Of a stretch of 21,545 bases of DNA, positions 20,235 to 21,545 are shown one piece after another; positions within the stretch are counted from its first letter, which is position 1; each line of letters starts with the position of its first letter. The notes below the pieces were generated by a model, which saw only the letters and a program-made list of their open reading frames with translations, was not told the origin of the DNA and ran no database searches. The DNA lies in the IMG/VR virus record IMGVR_UViG_3300036466_000301, positions 1 through 21,545 of that record; one strand, given 5' to 3'. The position numbers were made by a program, and so were the translations under genes. The stretch is from a virus.

Positions 20235-20696
20235 ATGAACGCTCAAGACTTCCTGGCCAAAAACGCAACTATCAACTGTTCAATGCTCGCTGATATGCTG
20301 GGCGTATCTTCTGGAACCATTACAAAGATGAAAACAGAAGTTACTCGTATTCAATCATTAGCTCTGGACGCTCTCAACGCTGAGCAAAAAGCAGCAAACC
20401 TGATTGATGTGGATATCACTGAATGGTTCGACAAAGTTAACGGTAACACCTACTTTAGCGCCTGGGTTAACTTCAAGGGTGAAAACTATTTTCTACCGTT
20501 TCAATATGGTTACGGCTCCCACTGCGAAGACATGGCTTTGAAACTGTTAAGTGATAAAGGTCTTATCCCTGATGAATGGAGACGCTACACACTGCGCGAA
20601 AAATACAATATCAACATTAACACCAGTAGCCGCGAAGGGTTAAAGCGCGACATGTACGACGGTTCAGAACGTCAACTTAACCAATCACAATTTTAA
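20235..20696 (+). CDS. HTH-like phage protein with C-terminal unknown domain
   Basis: A 153-residue protein. Residues 15-38 (CSMLADMLGVSSGTITKMKT) look like a helix-turn-helix that would bind DNA. The C-terminal part, ITEWFDKVNGNTYFSAWVNF, FLPFQYGYGSHCEDMALKLL and SDKGLIPDEW, is a domain I recall from other phage proteins ('NTYFSxxVxxxGxxxxxPFQYGYGxHxxxxA') with no known function. ATG 20235 has AGGTGA 4 nt upstream; the longer frame beginning at 20163 has none. The palindrome just upstream could be its own operator. Regulator or nuclease-adjacent role is unproven. Confidence 0.75.
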   Translation: MNAQDFLAKNATINCSMLADMLGVSSGTITKMKTEVTRIQSLALDALNAEQKAANLIDVDITEWFDKVNGNTYFSAWVNFKGENYFLPFQYGYGSHCEDMALKLLSDKGLIPDEWRRYTLREKYNININTSSREGLKRDMYDGSERQLNQSQF

Positions 20697-20709
20697 GGGG
20701 TACATCACC

Positions 20710-21144
20710 ATGAAACACCCGTTTGTAATACCTGAAAGTTGTATCTTATCAGGTGGCAGTGTCTGGTCAGACTTAACGAATGATCCCGGTTATATTTATT
20801 TTCTGATAAAAGACGATCGTGTTATGTATGTTGGACAGACTGTATGTTTTGACAGTAGGTTCAAAGACCACCTCACCTCTGAAAAGGTTTTTGATAGGTA
20901 TGCTTTTATCACTACTGAAAGAGCCGAACTCGATGAGGTAGAAGCGTTGTATATACACACTCTACAACCTTCACTCAACCGTAAAATGCCTAGCAATAAA
21001 ACGGTTAACATCTCGAAACGTAAGCTGCTTGAGCTAATTGCTGAAGCACTACCTAAGCCTGAATGTACCCTCAAAGATGGACAACTGAGTTACTACTCGT
21101 TAGACCAGGCTGAAGTGATACTCAATAAACTAAGTGAACTATAA
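20710..21144 (+). CDS. GIY-YIG endonuclease
   Basis: A 144-residue GIY-YIG nuclease. The first strands are DPGYIYFLIKDDRVMYVGQT (25-44), containing the GIY-type and YVG elements; catalytic Arg50 and His54 are in DSRFKDHL, and the metal-binding Glu is in ELDEVEALYIHTLQPSLNRK (probably Glu78). The C-terminal 45 residues are helical and may recognise DNA or a partner. It could be a mobile intron-type nuclease or a phage repair or host-attack nuclease. AAGGGG lies 9 nt before ATG 20710. It is the second nuclease of likely mobile origin within 2 kb. Confidence 0.88.
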   Translation: MKHPFVIPESCILSGGSVWSDLTNDPGYIYFLIKDDRVMYVGQTVCFDSRFKDHLTSEKVFDRYAFITTERAELDEVEALYIHTLQPSLNRKMPSNKTVNISKRKLLELIAEALPKPECTLKDGQLSYYSLDQAEVILNKLSEL

Positions 21145-21155
21145 GGACTTGAGAA

Positions 21156-21323
21156 ATGATGCCTAGATTCGATCTAATGCGATTTTCTGTTGACATGAAT
21201 CGCGCCAAGTATGCCAACGATAAGAAATTCATTGGTGCCGTTAAACGCTCATATCATGGTCGTGATCCGTACTATGCTGAACACGCTATAAACTACGCGA
21301 ACACTCTTTTGAATAAGGATTAG
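21156..21323 (+). CDS. Small basic protein of unknown function
   Basis: A 55-residue gene read from the gap: MMPRFDLMRFSVDMNRAKYA, then KKFIGAVKRSYHGRDPYYAE and the helical end AINYANTLLNKD. AAGGA lies 8 nt before ATG 21156; ATG 21159 is an alternative. Its stop is 4 nt before the next gene. Positive charge and aromatic content would suit nucleic-acid binding, but nothing specific is recognised. Confidence 0.65.
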   Translation: MMPRFDLMRFSVDMNRAKYANDKKFIGAVKRSYHGRDPYYAEHAINYANTLLNKD

Positions 21324-21327
21324 TGAT

Positions 21328-21545
21328 ATGATTAAAATATACGAATTACAAGAGGTTAACGAGGTTGAATTTATCCAAGGGGATTGTTTTTTCAAACCTA
21401 AATTTAATTATGACCATATTACAAATTCAATTGTACCGAACGCGGACGATAACAAGCTGAGAACAGGTGAAAGGTTAACTAATAACTTATACAAAGTTGA
21501 GATCTGCAGACTTGGCTTGACAATTTATAACAAGTTAAACGGTAA
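21328..21545 (+). CDS. Unknown protein, 5' part only (runs off right edge)
   Basis: ATG 21328 with AAGGA about 8 nt upstream opens MIKIYELQEVNEVEFIQGDC and the frame is open for 72 codons to the window end. The visible part has no recognised motif. It directly follows the 55-residue gene and appears to be in the same operon. The total length is unknown. Confidence 0.65.
   Translation, partial: MIKIYELQEVNEVEFIQGDCFFKPKFNYDHITNSIVPNADDNKLRTGERLTNNLYKVEICRLGLTIYNKLNG

Overview
The window is a gene-dense piece of a tailed double-stranded DNA phage (Caudoviricetes) that infects a Gram-negative host, probably a gammaproteobacterium. The evidence is a two-component spanin pair, an endolysin with no signal peptide beside holin-like genes, sigma70-type promoters, strong GGAGG ribosome sites, and start/stop overlaps between most genes. 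No integrase, DNA polymerase, terminase or virion gene is visible, so temperate or lytic lifestyle cannot be decided.

Layout. (1) 1-8609 reads leftward. From the divergent region at 8655-8718 come a coiled-coil/Pro-Ala-rich protein, a DUF2800 Cas4/RecB-like nuclease, a DUF2815 ssDNA-binding protein, a nucleotidyltransferase-like protein, a VRR-NUC nuclease, a MazG pyrophosphohydrolase, a small HTH-like protein and an 825-residue primase-helicase. A second leftward promoter at 1293-1321 serves a conserved phage protein, a HAD phosphatase, a DUF6378 protein and a gene cut by the window edge. (2) 8752-13636 reads rightward: two small unknowns, an SF2 helicase with a zinc ribbon, three small proteins, then the lysis cassette (transglycosylase endolysin, holin candidate, nested i-/o-spanin) and four small proteins, one of them resembling the T7 holin. 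(3) 13599-18029 reads leftward: about fourteen small accessory genes (zinc-binding, membrane, PapB-like regulator, Ala-rich triplet-repeat protein, unknown 328-residue leader gene). It converges on the lysis operon with a short overlap. (4) 18042-18449 is an AT-rich switch region. (5) 18450 to the end reads rightward: a small Lys/Pro-rich protein, a packaging-type HNH protein, an HNH-AP2 homing endonuclease with its own promoter, a 437-bp mosaic of tandem repeats, an HTH-like protein, a GIY-YIG nuclease and two further small genes.

How it fits together. Groups 1 and 2 share a divergent control region and together supply replication and recombination; lysis follows the helicase. Group 3 looks like a host-takeover block. 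Three leftward promoters share TTTACA-17-TATA(G/C)T, and two of them lie inside inverted repeats with a 28-bp identical flank. A recurring AAAGAGTAT sequence at the rightward control regions may be an operator. Six genes too short for a 60-residue cutoff were found by reading the gaps (12888, 14554, 15067, 16565, 18450, 21156), plus the nested o-spanin at 12662. Family names come from recalled motifs, not database searches.
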